The notes: generated by a model not told the origin, from the letters alone. A stretch of 64,000 nucleotides of DNA from Rhizorhabdus wittichii RW1 (GCA_000016765.1 CP000699.1:2232001-2296000), one strand, 5' to 3'. Shown: positions 34,401 through 42,993, numbered from the stretch's first letter. Made by a program: numbers and translations.

Positions 34401-34914
34401 TCGAGCTCGGGTTGAACACCGGGATCGAGGCGGCGACGAACATATGTTCGGACTGGTGCGCGGTGCTCGAGGATTTCGCGCCATGGTCGTCGCCGGCGAG
34501 CAGCACCACGCCGCCCTTCGCCGAGGTGCCGGCGAGGTTGCCATGCTTGAAGACGTCGCCGGAGCGGTCGACGCCCGGCCCCTTGCCGTACCAGAAGGCG
34601 AACACGCCCTCGTAGCGCGGATTCTCCATCAGCGGCACCTGCTGGGTGCCCCAGCAGGCGGTCGCGGCCATGTCCTCGTTCAGGCCGGGCTGGAACAGGA
34701 TCGAATGGGCCTCCAGCGCCTCCTGCGCCTGCCACAGTTCGAGATCGACATTGCCGAACGGCGACCCGCGATAGCCCGAGACGAAGCCGGCGGTATTCCA
34801 CCCCCGGGCACGATCGTCCTCGGCCTGCGCGATCATGCCGCGCACGAGCGCCTGGGTGCCGGAAAGGATCTCGCCCTCGCCTTCTATGCTGTTCGCATTC
34901 GCCGTCACAATCAC
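31480..34914 (-). CDS. Fused indolepyruvate ferredoxin oxidoreductase-type 2-oxoacid oxidoreductase
   Basis: A 1144-residue fusion of the IorA and IorB halves of 2-oxoacid:ferredoxin oxidoreductases, which decarboxylate a 2-oxo acid to acyl-CoA using thiamine diphosphate and iron-sulfur clusters. The N-terminal part carries GYRGSPFGNVDLELW and a TPP-binding half with GDGTYAHSGLLAIRAA; cysteines C627, C630, C633 and C639 (CEGCGDCNSKSSC) plus later C-x-x-x-C groups form the Fe-S site; the C-terminal part starts with NIVLAGIGGTGVITLGATLA. It begins GTG at 34914, though a GTG two codons later has better ribosome-site spacing. Fused forms occur in aerobic proteobacteria acting on aryl-pyruvate or branched 2-oxo acids. 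It is the first gene of the operon to 28372. Confidence 0.92.
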   Translation of the reverse strand: MIVTANANSIEGEGEILSGTQALVRGMIAQAEDDRARGWNTAGFVSGYRGSPFGNVDLELWQAQEALEAHSILFQPGLNEDMAATACWGTQQVPLMENPRYEGVFAFWYGKGPGVDRSGDVFKHGNLAGTSAKGGVVLLAGDDHGAKSSSTAHQSEHMFVAASIPVFNPSSIEEYFEYLPVAVSMSRFAGTWIGFKCATEIVEASAVLPLRRPERTLVLPEVEAPSGGYHIATQFAPLAQEESLYRYRLPAARAFLAANALDRVTLDSPRRMLGIIAPGKAHVDVHEALRLLGLDGERAAALGIRILKPLVTWPLDPAAARPFVAGHREVLVVEEKRSLVEWQLAQILLGIPDAQRPALSGKTTPAGAPLLNEYGELTATSVALALADRLEALDLLDAGLREARERIRAEAAQARGAGPVARAPMFCSGCPHNRSTRVPEGSEALGGIGCHGMAMWIPDLRTRPSTHMGGEGGTWLGIAPFGGPRHIFQNMGDGTYAHSGLLAIRAAIAANVNITYKILCNSAVAMTGGQPVEGSPDAGIIARQTLAEGARKVVLVSEDPDRFPDMPAGIEVHHRDALMRIQRELREIEGVTVLVYDQGCAAERRRLRKRGEYPDLPIRTFINSDVCEGCGDCNSKSSCVSVLPLQTELGVKRQIDQENCNKDYTCVEGFCPSFITVTGGKLRKAASSADLLTTLGERLVEPAPAALSADSFNIVLAGIGGTGVITLGATLARAAWLEGQKVLTFDVTGVSQKNGAVFSHIRFLGDGSEEDFRPRIPREQLDLLVGCDAIAATAPEVVQLLSPGRTQAVLNADVIPTAVFQRDPGFDMSFQRFGRVVGDVLDDRAVHRASPGPVAARILGTGPLLNIFMLGFAFQRGLLPLRSEAMERAFSEGRNGKGNLLAFRLGRMAAQDPATFDKLVGAEVAPVPLTELPLEAAIQRCRELLTSYQDRAYADRYERFVRRVAAGDPRGDVARAVALNLFKLMRYKDEYEVARLHASPELRQRLDRMFEGPYRLSFNLAPPILPLGRTDAGEPRKRRFGGWMMSAFRLLRHFKFLRGTPFDPFAYGADRKLERRLIADYRGWIEELLPRLDRVDYASAVAIAALPEDIRGYGPVKERNVEAALARRQELLAALDRVPEEQAA

Positions 34915-34934
34915 TCCCGGGCGTCCCGCTGTCC

Positions 34935-34954
34935 GCCCCGGTACAAGCCGGGGC
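34935..34954. promoter_or_regulatory. Hairpin in the 5' leader of the oxidoreductase operon
   Basis: GCCCCGG (34935-34941) and CCGGGGC (34948-34954) form a perfect 7-bp stem with loop TACAAG, 20-40 bp upstream of the GTG start of the fused oxidoreductase. It could be a leader hairpin or an operator; nothing else identifies it. Confidence 0.3.
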
Positions 34955-35023
34955 TCAGCCTATCGTGTAGGGAGGCGCGCGGCCGATACCAGAGCGGTGG
35001 GCCCAGCCTGCGTCCCCAAACAA

Positions 35024-35131
35024 GAGCCTATGCGTCCGGGGTGAAGCCCGGCCACGGGCGACGGGATTCCGGGGAGTTGTCCGGCCCGGCATTGGCCAGA
35101 GACCCTGGGGGAATTCCGGACGCATCGGCTT
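35024..35131. repeat. Long inverted repeat pair in the divergent region
   Basis: The arm at 35024-35039 (GAGCCTATGCGTCCGG) and the reverse complement of 35116-35131 (AAGCCGATGCGTCCGG) match at 14 of 16 positions, with 10 contiguous. The arms are 76 bp apart inside the 278-bp gap between the divergent oxidoreductase operon and the amidohydrolase gene. No target duplication is visible, so a small mobile element is not supported. Paired operator sites are the more likely reading. Confidence 0.5.
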
Positions 35132-35192
35132 GAGAGGACGGACCCCGCTCGGGCATTTCCGGCCGCGCGTCATCACAAGCGGGAGCCCTGCC

Positions 35193-36932
35193 ATGTTCGA
35201 CCTGGTCATCCGGAACGGCACCGTCGTCGACGGCAGCGGCGCGCCCGCCATGACCGCCGACATCGGCATCGCCGGCGACCGGATCGCCGCCGTGAGCGCG
35301 ACGCCGCTGCCCGCCGGTCGGGAGGAGCTGGACGCGAGCGGCCTGCTGGTCACGCCCGGCTTCGTCGACATCCATACCCATTATGACGGGCAGGCGACGT
35401 GGAGCGGCACGCTCTCCCCCTCCTCCGCCCATGGCGTGACCACGGTGGTGATGGGCAATTGCGGCATCGGCTTCGCGCCGTGCCGGCCGGAGGACCGGGA
35501 CCGGCTGATCAAGCTGATGGAAGGCGTCGAGGACATTCCGGAGGTCGTGATGGCCGAGGGGCTGCCCTGGAACTGGGAGAGCTTCCCCGAATTCCTCGAC
35601 GCGGTGGCGGCGATCCCGCACGACGTCGATATCGCCGCCTATGTGCCGCATTCGGCGCTGCGGGTCTATGCGATGGGCCAGCGCGGCGCCGATCGCGAAC
35701 CGGCCAGGAAGGACGACCTCGACCGGATGGTGGCGCTGGTCCGCGAAGCCCTTCGCGCGGGCGCGCTGGGCGTCGCGACGTCGCGGACGCTCGTCCATCG
35801 CACGCCGGGCGGCGAGCTGATCCCGTCCCACGATGCGGCGGAGGACGAGCTCCAGGCGCTGGCCGGGGCGCTGGCGAGCGAGGGGCACGGCGTCTTCCAG
35901 ACGGTGATGGACCTCGACGACGCGACCGCCGACGAGGATTTCGACCTGCTCCGCCGGATCGCCGAGCGCTCGGGCCGGCCGATCAGCTTCTCGCTGCTCC
36001 AGCCGCTCAACCATCCCGGCGTCTGGAAACGGATGCTCGACAAGCTCGACGGCGCGGCCAAGGACGGCGTGCCGATCAGCGCGCAGGTGTTCGGCCGGCC
36101 GGTCGGCATGCTGCTGGGGCTGGACCTTTCCTTCCACCCCTTCTCCTTCCATCCCTCCTATCGGGAGATCGCGTCACTGCCGCTCGCCGAGCGGGTCAAG
36201 GCCCTGCGCCGGCCGGAGCGCCGGGCGCGCATCCTGGCGGAACGGCCGATCGACAACGGCCTGCCCTTCCTCGCCCATCTCGCGCGCTACGAGTGGATGT
36301 TCGAGCTCGGCGAGCGCCCGGACTATCAGCCTTCGCTCGACCGGAGCATCGCCGAGATCGCCGCGCGCACGGGCGTCGACGCAAGGGAGATCGCCTATGA
36401 CATGCTGCTGGAGCGCGACGGGCGGAACATCATCCTGCTGCCCCGCGCCAATTATGGCGACGGCAATCTGGACGCCGCCCTGACGATGATGCGCCATCCG
36501 CGAACGACGCTCGGGCTCGGCGACGGCGGCGCGCATTGTGGCGTGATCTGCGACGCGAGCCTGCCGACCTTCATGCTGACCTATTGGGCGCGCGACCGCG
36601 CCGCCGACGGCCTGACGATCGAGGAAGCGGTGCGGGCGCTCACCGCCGAAACCGCCCAGGCCGTGGGGCTGCGCGATCGCGGCCGGATCGCACCGGGCTT
36701 CAAGGCGGACGTCAACCTGATCGACCATGGCCGGCTCACCCTCCACGCCCCCGAAATGGTGGCGGACCTGCCGGCCGGCGGGCGGCGGCTGCACCAGCCG
36801 GCGACCGGCTATGTCGCCACCATCGTCAACGGCCGGGTGACGCGGCGCGACGATGCCGCGACGGGCACGCTGCCGGGCCGCCTCGTCCGTGGCGCGCAAC
36901 CCGCCCCGGTCGAGGATCAGGGGAGCGCATAG
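35193..36932 (+). CDS. N-acyl-D-amino-acid-deacylase-like amidohydrolase (paralogue)
   Basis: A 579-residue amidohydrolase closely related to the protein at 21443. Metal ligands His61 and His63 are in [14 protein letters not shown], the bridging Cys90 in [13 protein letters not shown], and the late loop [16 protein letters not shown] is conserved. It would cleave an amide bond. ATG at 35193 is chosen over an upstream in-frame ATG (35130) because GGGAG precedes it and the protein begins [16 protein letters not shown], the normal start of the family. Transcribed alone, it is divergent from the fused oxidoreductase operon and overlaps the convergent PQQ dehydrogenase by 16 bp. Confidence 0.93.
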   Translation: MFDLVIRNGTVVDGSGAPAMTADIGIAGDRIAAVSATPLPAGREELDASGLLVTPGFVDIHTHYDGQATWSGTLSPSSAHGVTTVVMGNCGIGFAPCRPEDRDRLIKLMEGVEDIPEVVMAEGLPWNWESFPEFLDAVAAIPHDVDIAAYVPHSALRVYAMGQRGADREPARKDDLDRMVALVREALRAGALGVATSRTLVHRTPGGELIPSHDAAEDELQALAGALASEGHGVFQTVMDLDDATADEDFDLLRRIAERSGRPISFSLLQPLNHPGVWKRMLDKLDGAAKDGVPISAQVFGRPVGMLLGLDLSFHPFSFHPSYREIASLPLAERVKALRRPERRARILAERPIDNGLPFLAHLARYEWMFELGERPDYQPSLDRSIAEIAARTGVDAREIAYDMLLERDGRNIILLPRANYGDGNLDAALTMMRHPRTTLGLGDGGAHCGVICDASLPTFMLTYWARDRAADGLTIEEAVRALTAETAQAVGLRDRGRIAPGFKADVNLIDHGRLTLHAPEMVADLPAGGRRLHQPATGYVATIVNGRVTRRDDAATGTLPGRLVRGAQPAPVEDQGSA

Positions 36933-39271
36933 GCGACCAGCAGGTCGGCGCTTCCGTTCGCGAAGCGCGAATGGCCACTGGCCGGGATCACGACATATTG
37001 GCGGCCCGTGCGCGGCGACCGGTAGGTCATCGGGTTGGCGTGCCCGCCCGCCGGCAGGCGATCCTGCCAGAGCAGATGCCCCGATCGCAGGTCGAAGGCC
37101 CGGAACGCCCGCTCCTGCGTCGCCGCGATGAAGACCAGGCCCGAACGGGTGACGAGCGTTCCGCCCAGCGCCGGCACGCCCACCCTGATCGGGAGATGCG
37201 ACGCGACGTTCCACGGGCCGGTATCGCGCGCCGTGCCCAGCGGCTCCCGCCACAGGACGGCGCGCCTGCCGAGGTCGACCGCCGCGATCTCCGAATAGGG
37301 CGGCTGGTTGCACGGGATCTTGAGCGGCGAGACGAAGGGCACGGTCCTGACCGCATAGGGCGTGCCCTGCTGCGCCCAATTCTCCCCGCTGATCGGATGC
37401 CTGCCGACGCGGGCGGGCTGGAAGACCGCCGGATCGGCGTCGGCCCGTGCTATCAGCTGGTTGTACATCGGGAAGTGCATGACGTTGGCGACCATGACCC
37501 GGCGCTCGGGATCGATCGAGATGCCCGACCAGTTGCTGCCGCCGAAATAGCCGGGACTGACGATGCTCGGCCGGTCCGCGCCGACAGGGGTGAACTCGCC
37601 GTCGTAGCGGGCCTGCCTGAAGCGGATGCGGCACCAGATCTGGTCGAACGGAGTGATGCCCCACATGCGGGCCTCGCTGAGCCGGGGTCCGGCGAGCGAG
37701 GGCATGCCGACCGGATAGGGCTGGGTCGGCGACAGGCTCTCGCCCGGCGCGGCGCCCTGGGGCACGGCGCGCTCGACCGTCTCGACCAGCGGCTTGCCGG
37801 TCTCGCGGTCGAGCACGAAGAACTGGCCGCGCTTGGTCGGCTGGATCAGCGCGGGGCGCAGGCCCCGGGCGGTGGGGAAGTCGACCAGGCTGGCGGGGGC
37901 GGGCAGGTCATAGTCCCAGACGTCGAGATGGGTGGTCTGGTAGTGCCAGCGCTCCTTGCCGGTCTCGACGTCGAGGGCGACGACCGAGCTGCCATAGCGG
38001 CGCATCTCGGGCGTGCGGTGGGACATGACATAGTCGGGCGTCGGATTGCCGAGCGGGACGAAGGCGAGGCCGAGCCTGTCGTCGCCCGAGATGGGCGGCC
38101 AGGCATTGGGGGTGCCGCGGGTATAGGTCTCGCCCGCCGGGGGAAGGCCGTGCCGGTCGGGACGGCCCATGTCCCAGGCCCAGGCGAGCCTGCCGGTCAT
38201 CGCGTCGAACGCCCGGATCACCCCCGACGGCTCGTTGACCATCTGCCCGTCGGCGACGCGGCCGCCGATCACCAGCCGGTCCCTGATCACGGCTGGCGGC
38301 GATGTCGGATAATAATAGCCCTTGGGGACGTCGCCCATGCCGTCGAGCAGGCTCACCTCGCCGTTCCTGCCGAAATCCCGGCAGCGCCGGCCGGTGGCGG
38401 CATCGAGCGCGATGAGCCGGTTGTCCAGGGTCGCCACGAAGATTCGCGCGGCGCAGGGGCCGGCCGCTCCCGGCTGGCGGTGATAGGCCACGCCCCGGCA
38501 CACCGCCATGGCCACCCCGGCCGGATCGATCTTCGGATCGAAGGCCCATCTGGTCTTTCCGCTATCGGGGTCGATGGCGATGACGGCATTGTTCATGTTG
38601 CAGGTGTAGAGGGTGTCGCCGACCATCAGCGGGGTCGCCTCGATGGTGCCGGCGAGGCCCTTGGGCGGCATGCCGAGATGGGCGGTCCAGGCGACCCGAA
38701 GCTTGCCGATATTGGCCGGGGTGATCTGGTCGAGCGGGGAGAAGCGATCGGCGCCCGCCGTGCGGCCGATATGCTGCCACTCGCCGTCGGCGGCGCTGGT
38801 GGCTGGTGAAGCGGCCAGCGGCAGCGAGGCGTTGCCGTGCGATCCCGTCAGGGCCAGGCCGATCCCTGCCAGCGAGGCGATGGCGGCGGCACCGGTCGCC
38901 GCGATCCGGACCGTCCCTCTCCTCGGCCGCCAGCGGATCAACGCGAGGGCGATGCCCATGCCGGTCAGCAGGCCGAGCCTTGGCAGCAGCGCCCAGCCGT
39001 CGAGGCCGGCCTCCCACAGCGCCCAGCCGAGGGTTCCGAGCCAGACGAGCAGGAACAGCCAAGCGCCGCGCGCCCGGCCCCGCCACAGTTCGACGGCGGC
39101 GGCGACCAGCAGCACGCCCGCCACCAGATAATAGGCCGACCCGCCCAGCGTCAGCAGATAGGCGCCGGGCAGCGCCATCCCCATGCCCGCCAGCAACGAT
39201 ATCCCCGCGAACGCGCGTTCCAGCACGCGCCTGAGGCCGCCCCGTTGCCGCTGTCCGTCTTCCTCCGCCAT
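36917..39271 (-). CDS. Membrane-bound PQQ-dependent dehydrogenase (glucose/quinate dehydrogenase family)
   Basis: A 784-residue quinoprotein. The first 145 residues hold about five hydrophobic helices (for example YLLTLGGSAYYLVAGVLLVA); a periplasmic eight-bladed propeller follows, opening with DRFSPLDQITPANIGKLRVA and including DVWDYDLPAPASLVDFP and a terminal GRQYVVIPASGHSRFANGS. Such enzymes oxidise sugars or cyclic polyols in the periplasm and pass electrons to ubiquinone; cofactor PQQ genes are not in the window. ATG at 39269-39271 follows GAGGGAGCGGGCAAG; further upstream the frame is antisense to another gene. It stands alone, divergent from an MFS exporter. Confidence 0.93.
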   Translation of the reverse strand: MAEEDGQRQRGGLRRVLERAFAGISLLAGMGMALPGAYLLTLGGSAYYLVAGVLLVAAAVELWRGRARGAWLFLLVWLGTLGWALWEAGLDGWALLPRLGLLTGMGIALALIRWRPRRGTVRIAATGAAAIASLAGIGLALTGSHGNASLPLAASPATSAADGEWQHIGRTAGADRFSPLDQITPANIGKLRVAWTAHLGMPPKGLAGTIEATPLMVGDTLYTCNMNNAVIAIDPDSGKTRWAFDPKIDPAGVAMAVCRGVAYHRQPGAAGPCAARIFVATLDNRLIALDAATGRRCRDFGRNGEVSLLDGMGDVPKGYYYPTSPPAVIRDRLVIGGRVADGQMVNEPSGVIRAFDAMTGRLAWAWDMGRPDRHGLPPAGETYTRGTPNAWPPISGDDRLGLAFVPLGNPTPDYVMSHRTPEMRRYGSSVVALDVETGKERWHYQTTHLDVWDYDLPAPASLVDFPTARGLRPALIQPTKRGQFFVLDRETGKPLVETVERAVPQGAAPGESLSPTQPYPVGMPSLAGPRLSEARMWGITPFDQIWCRIRFRQARYDGEFTPVGADRPSIVSPGYFGGSNWSGISIDPERRVMVANVMHFPMYNQLIARADADPAVFQPARVGRHPISGENWAQQGTPYAVRTVPFVSPLKIPCNQPPYSEIAAVDLGRRAVLWREPLGTARDTGPWNVASHLPIRVGVPALGGTLVTRSGLVFIAATQERAFRAFDLRSGHLLWQDRLPAGGHANPMTYRSPRTGRQYVVIPASGHSRFANGSADLLVAYALP

Positions 39272-39470
39272 CTTGCCCGCTCCCTCTGCCGCACAGAGGG
39301 TTGGCGCTCGCCGCCGTCGACCGCCAGCTTGGAAGCACGGCGTTTCAGCCGCAGGCAAGGCAAAGCGCCCTTCCATGTCAATTCGCCGATGGCATGAGCC
39401 GCTATCGTGTCCCGGACGCCCGCGCGTCCCTCGGGGAAATGACGATGACCGGCCATATCGAACAGGATCG

Positions 39471-41141
39471 ATGCGCTTGAGCGACGCCGCGCGGGAGGAC
39501 GCCTCCGGCCCGGCCATGACCGCCGCGCTGCGCGTGGCGCGCTTCCGGCTGATCTGGACGGCCAGCGTGCTGTCGAACCTGGGACTCATCATCCAGGGCG
39601 TCGGCGCGGCCTGGGCGATGACCGAGGAAACCGGCGACGCGACGCTGGTCGCGATGGTGCAGAGCGCGACCATGCTGCCGATGCTGCTGTTCACCCTGCC
39701 GGCGGGCGCGATGGCCGACATGTACCCGCGCCGGATCGTCGCGCTGTTTGCCCTGACGGTGTCGCTGGCCGGCGTCTCGACCCTGTTCGGGCTGTCGCTG
39801 GCGCAGGCGACCACGCCCCCCGCGCTGCTCGCGCTGAGCTTCGTCGCCGGGTGCGGGATGGCTTTCTTCTGGCCGGCCTGGCAGTCCTCGGCAAGCGACG
39901 ACGTCCCGGCCGAATTGCTGCCCGCCGCCGTCGGCCTCAACAGTCTCAGCTACAATGCCGCCCGGGTGGTGGGCCCGGCCGTCGGCGGGCTGATCGTCGC
40001 GATGGGCGGCACGGTCATCGCCTTCGGGATCAGCGTGCTGCTCTACCTGCCCATGGTCGGCGCCCAGCTTCGCCCGGCCCCGCGGCGGGAGATACCGCGA
40101 CTGCCCCCGGAGCGGATCGGCCGGGCGCTCATCTCGGGCATACGCTATGTCCTCCATTCGCCCGCGATCCTCAGCATCGTGATCCGCGCCTTCATCCTCG
40201 GCGCATTGGGCGGATCGGCGCACACGCTGATGCCGCTCATCTCCCGCGACCTGCTGGCGTCCGGCGCGAACGTCTTCGGCATCCTGCTCGGAACCTTCGG
40301 GGCCGGCGCGGTGCTGGGCGTCTTCATGGCGCCGACGCTGCGCAACCGATATGGCGCGGACGGCAGCGCCTCGCGCTGCATCGTCGCGCTGGGGATCAGC
40401 CTCGCCGTCGTCGGCACCAGCCGCTCGGTGCCGCTCACGGCCGTCGCGCTGCTCGTCGCGGGATCGGTCTGGATGTGCGTCACCCAGGCCTGCAACGTCA
40501 GCCTGCAGATGCTGGTGCCGCGCTGGGTCGCCGGGCGGGCTGTCGCCTGCTTCCAGGCCAGCCTTTCAGGCGGGATCGCGCTGGCCGGAGTCGGCTGGGG
40601 CATGGTTGCCGGCCATTTCGGCGTCGGCCACGCCTTCCTGGCATCGGGGATCCTGGTCGCGCTCTCGATCGTCGTCGGACGGGTCTGGCCGCTGCCGGAG
40701 ATCGAAAGCACCTATGTGGTTCCGGGCGAAAGCCTGCCCAATCCACAGGTCCTGCTGCCGATCAGCGGACGGAGCGGGCCGATCCTCGTCGAGATCGAAT
40801 ATCGGGTGCCGCCCGCCGAGGCGCGCGCCTTCTATCGCATGATCCAGGACGTCCAGCTCTGCCTCAAGCGCAACGGCGCCTATGGCACCTCGATCGCGCG
40901 CGACCTCGGCGACCCGGAGGTCTGGATGGAGCGCTACCATTTCCCGACCTGGCACGACTATCTCCGCCAGCGCGACCGCATGACCGCCGCCGAGCGGACA
41001 TTGCAGGACGCGCTGCTCGCCTTTCACGCCGGCGACCGACCGGTCCGCGCCCGGCGTTTCCTCGAACGGCCGTTCGGCTCGGTCCGCTGGGACGAGGACA
41101 GCGCCGATCACCGCACCCCCGAAACCCTGCCGATAGGATGA
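39471..41141 (+). CDS. MFS transporter with C-terminal ferredoxin-like domain (MFS_3/EntS type)
   Basis: A 556-residue protein: residues 1-430 form a 12-helix facilitator (FRLIWTASVLSNLGLIIQGV near the start, GVGWGMVAGHFGVGHAFLAS near the end), and residues 445-545 form a soluble domain beginning ILVEIEYRVPPAEARAFYRM. This arrangement is that of the MFS_3 family, which includes enterobactin exporter-like proteins. Export or import of the pathway compound is not determined. ATG at 39471 follows an AGGA; the upstream open frame is antisense to the PQQ dehydrogenase. It ends six bases before the cysteine hydrolase gene, so the two share a transcript. Confidence 0.88.
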   Translation: MRLSDAAREDASGPAMTAALRVARFRLIWTASVLSNLGLIIQGVGAAWAMTEETGDATLVAMVQSATMLPMLLFTLPAGAMADMYPRRIVALFALTVSLAGVSTLFGLSLAQATTPPALLALSFVAGCGMAFFWPAWQSSASDDVPAELLPAAVGLNSLSYNAARVVGPAVGGLIVAMGGTVIAFGISVLLYLPMVGAQLRPAPRREIPRLPPERIGRALISGIRYVLHSPAILSIVIRAFILGALGGSAHTLMPLISRDLLASGANVFGILLGTFGAGAVLGVFMAPTLRNRYGADGSASRCIVALGISLAVVGTSRSVPLTAVALLVAGSVWMCVTQACNVSLQMLVPRWVAGRAVACFQASLSGGIALAGVGWGMVAGHFGVGHAFLASGILVALSIVVGRVWPLPEIESTYVVPGESLPNPQVLLPISGRSGPILVEIEYRVPPAEARAFYRMIQDVQLCLKRNGAYGTSIARDLGDPEVWMERYHFPTWHDYLRQRDRMTAAERTLQDALLAFHAGDRPVRARRFLERPFGSVRWDEDSADHRTPETLPIG

Positions 41142-41147
41142 CCGACG

Positions 41148-41804
41148 ATGGCCGATGAAAGCGTCCCCACCCCCGCCTGGGCGCAGGCGCGCGCCCTGTT
41201 CCATTTCCCGAGGATCGATCTCGCCCGGACGGCGCTGCTGGTGATCGACCTGCAGACGGGCTTCTTCGATCCCCCGACAGCCGCCGACGCGATCATTCCG
41301 CGCGTCAACCGACTGGCCGGGGAGCTGCGCGCGGCCGGCGGCACGATCGCCTTCCTGCGCCATAGCGGCTCCGACGATCCGGCGCTTTCGGTGCCGGCAT
41401 GGCAGAAGGAGATTCCGACGCTCGCCGCGCTGGACCGCCGGATGCGGCCGGGCCTGGAGACCCATCAACTCGACCGCCGGCTCGACGTCCGGGCCGACGA
41501 CCTGATCGTCGACAAATATCGCTACAGCGCCTTCATCGCCGGCTCTTCCCGGCTGGACGAGCTGTTGCGCGCCCGGGGGATCGACACGGTGATCGTCACC
41601 GGCGCCTTCACCAATTTCTGCTGCGAATCCACGGCGCGGGACGGGCTGATGCTGGGCTATCGGGTGGTGTTCGTGGCCGACGCCACGCTGGCCCGCACGC
41701 AGGAGGAACATGTGATGGCGCTGACCGCGCTCCAGCTCGCCTTCGCCGATGTCAGAACGACGGCCGCGACGGCGGCGCTGATCGCCGACAGCCTAACGCC
41801 CTGA
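41148..41804 (+). CDS. Isochorismatase-family cysteine hydrolase
   Basis: A 218-residue cysteine hydrolase. The triad is visible as Asp34 (LLVIDLQTGFF), Lys123 (LIVDKYRYSAF) and Cys158 (TGAFTNFCCESTARDG). The extra cysteine after the nucleophile and the dense N-terminal segment place it with N-carbamoylsarcosine-amidase-like members, which cleave amides or ureido groups, rather than with vinyl-ether isochorismatases. It is co-transcribed with the MFS_3 carrier. A paralogue at 54901 sits in the hydantoinase-like cluster. The 3' end overlaps the convergent hypothetical gene by 12 bp. Confidence 0.9.
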   Translation: MADESVPTPAWAQARALFHFPRIDLARTALLVIDLQTGFFDPPTAADAIIPRVNRLAGELRAAGGTIAFLRHSGSDDPALSVPAWQKEIPTLAALDRRMRPGLETHQLDRRLDVRADDLIVDKYRYSAFIAGSSRLDELLRARGIDTVIVTGAFTNFCCESTARDGLMLGYRVVFVADATLARTQEEHVMALTALQLAFADVRTTAATAALIADSLTP

Positions 41805-42137
41805 TCGCTCCGCGACGGCTTTCCTCAGGCTTTCCGGCGCCCGCGCGTCAACCAGTACGTCGCTCTCCTTCACCAGCGCCTCCTTCGCGGCGAGGAAGGC
41901 CTCGATCGCCTGGCGGATCCGTTCCGGCGCGGGCCAGGGGCTGCGCGAGGCCGGGCCGTCGGAAGGCCCGTTCACCCGGCGATCGAGCCAGACCGCGTCC
42001 TTCTCGAAACGCACATGGCGCGGATCGGCGAGCAGTTGTTCGCCGACGTCGCGCAGCAAGGCTCCGATCGCGTCGAGGCTTTCGAGCGCTTCGACATAGC
42101 GGCCGTGCGCGGCGAGATAATCGTCGATGACGTGCAT
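41793..42137 (-). CDS. Hypothetical protein
   Basis: A 114-residue protein I do not recognise. It begins MHVIDDYLAAHGRYVEALES and is mostly helical and charged, with a long C-terminal helix IRQAIEAFLAAKEALVKESD. No signal peptide, membrane segment or metal motif is seen. The ATG at 42135-42137 follows AAGGAAG, which supports it as a real gene; an in-frame ATG 7 codons upstream is less likely. It overlaps the convergent cysteine hydrolase by 12 bp and is the last gene of a minus-strand group that includes an SDR, an NTF2-like protein and an NAD-epimerase. Confidence 0.6.
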   Translation of the reverse strand: MHVIDDYLAAHGRYVEALESLDAIGALLRDVGEQLLADPRHVRFEKDAVWLDRRVNGPSDGPASRSPWPAPERIRQAIEAFLAAKEALVKESDVLVDARAPESLRKAVAERSGR

Positions 42138-42237
42138 GATCTTCCTTCCGCCGGCCATGATATCAGGCCGTGCGCGACCACCCTTGTCCGGCGGGGCAAG
42201 GCCGGCGGCGAATTCGTGCCGGTGCGCGCAGCGGGGC

Positions 42238-42993
42238 TCAGCCGTCGTCGCGGCGGGCGGGTCTCGTCAGGTGCATGCCGCCGCTGACCGGCAGGTTGTG
42301 GCCGGTCAGATAGGGCGAATGGACGAACGCCATCACCGCGTCGGCGATATCCTCCGGCAGCGCGACACGGCCCAGCGGGATCTCCCGCGCGCGGCGCTCC
42401 TCCGCGCCCGGCACGGCGTAGATATGGGCCGCCATGCCCGTCTTGATCGGGCCGGGCAGGATCGAGTTCACCCGGATGCCGCGCGGACCATATTCGAGCG
42501 CCGCATAGCGGACGAGGCAGTCGGCCGCCGCCTTGGCGCAGGCATAGGGGAACATCGGCAGCAGCGGCTGGTTGGCGCTCGACGAGGAGACCAGGACGAT
42601 CGCCCCGCCGTCGTTCATGACCGCCGCCGCGCCGCGGATGAAATGGACGTTGCCGATATAGTTGACGTCGAGCGCCTTGCGGATGGCCTCGTCGGGCGCG
42701 TCCGCGATCAGGCCGGTCGGCGCGACGGCGGCCGAATTGATAGCGATGTCTATGGCGCCCAGCCGGTCGGCGGCGTCCTTCATCAGCGCGGCGACGCTCT
42801 CCAGCCGGGCGGCGTCGGCGACGATGGCGATGCCGCCGATCCGGTCGGCCAGTTTCTCCAGACCCTCACGCTGTCGCGCCGAGACGACGACGCGCGCGCC
42901 CTCCCCCGCCAGCCGTTCGGCGATCGCCCAGCCGCTTCCGCCTTCGGCGGACGCGCCCAGCACGATCGCATTGCGCCCTTTCAGCCCGCTCAT
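42238..42993 (-). CDS. SDR family oxidoreductase
   Basis: A 251-residue short-chain dehydrogenase. The cofactor loop reads GASAEGGSGWAIA, with two extra residues compared with the classical T-G-x-x-x-G-x-G, so the binding turn is altered. Catalytic FPYACAKAAADC carries the Tyr/Lys pair, and IRVNSILPGPIKTGM is the usual region after it. Arg in SARQREG after beta-2 hints at NADP(H). It overlaps the stop of the NTF2-like gene as ATGA. The substrate is unknown; the context suggests a ring alcohol or ketone. Confidence 0.88.
   Translation of the reverse strand: MSGLKGRNAIVLGASAEGGSGWAIAERLAGEGARVVVSARQREGLEKLADRIGGIAIVADAARLESVAALMKDAADRLGAIDIAINSAAVAPTGLIADAPDEAIRKALDVNYIGNVHFIRGAAAVMNDGGAIVLVSSSSANQPLLPMFPYACAKAAADCLVRYAALEYGPRGIRVNSILPGPIKTGMAAHIYAVPGAEERRAREIPLGRVALPEDIADAVMAFVHSPYLTGHNLPVSGGMHLTRPARRDDG

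Noticed and set aside
35024-35131. Small mobile element (MITE) bounded by 16-bp inverted repeats
   Set aside because: No flanking duplication is visible and only one full copy was found in the window, so paired regulator sites fit better.
31924-35133. 1069-codon plus-strand frame
   Set aside because: It is antisense to the fused ferredoxin oxidoreductase, whose motifs and cysteines are complete; the peptide is low complexity.
3465-41804. Complete sterol ring-degradation cluster
   Set aside because: Side-chain-like enzymes are present, but no ketosteroid dehydrogenase, 9-alpha-hydroxylase or meta-cleavage (HsaC-type) gene was seen, so a steroid substrate cannot be claimed.
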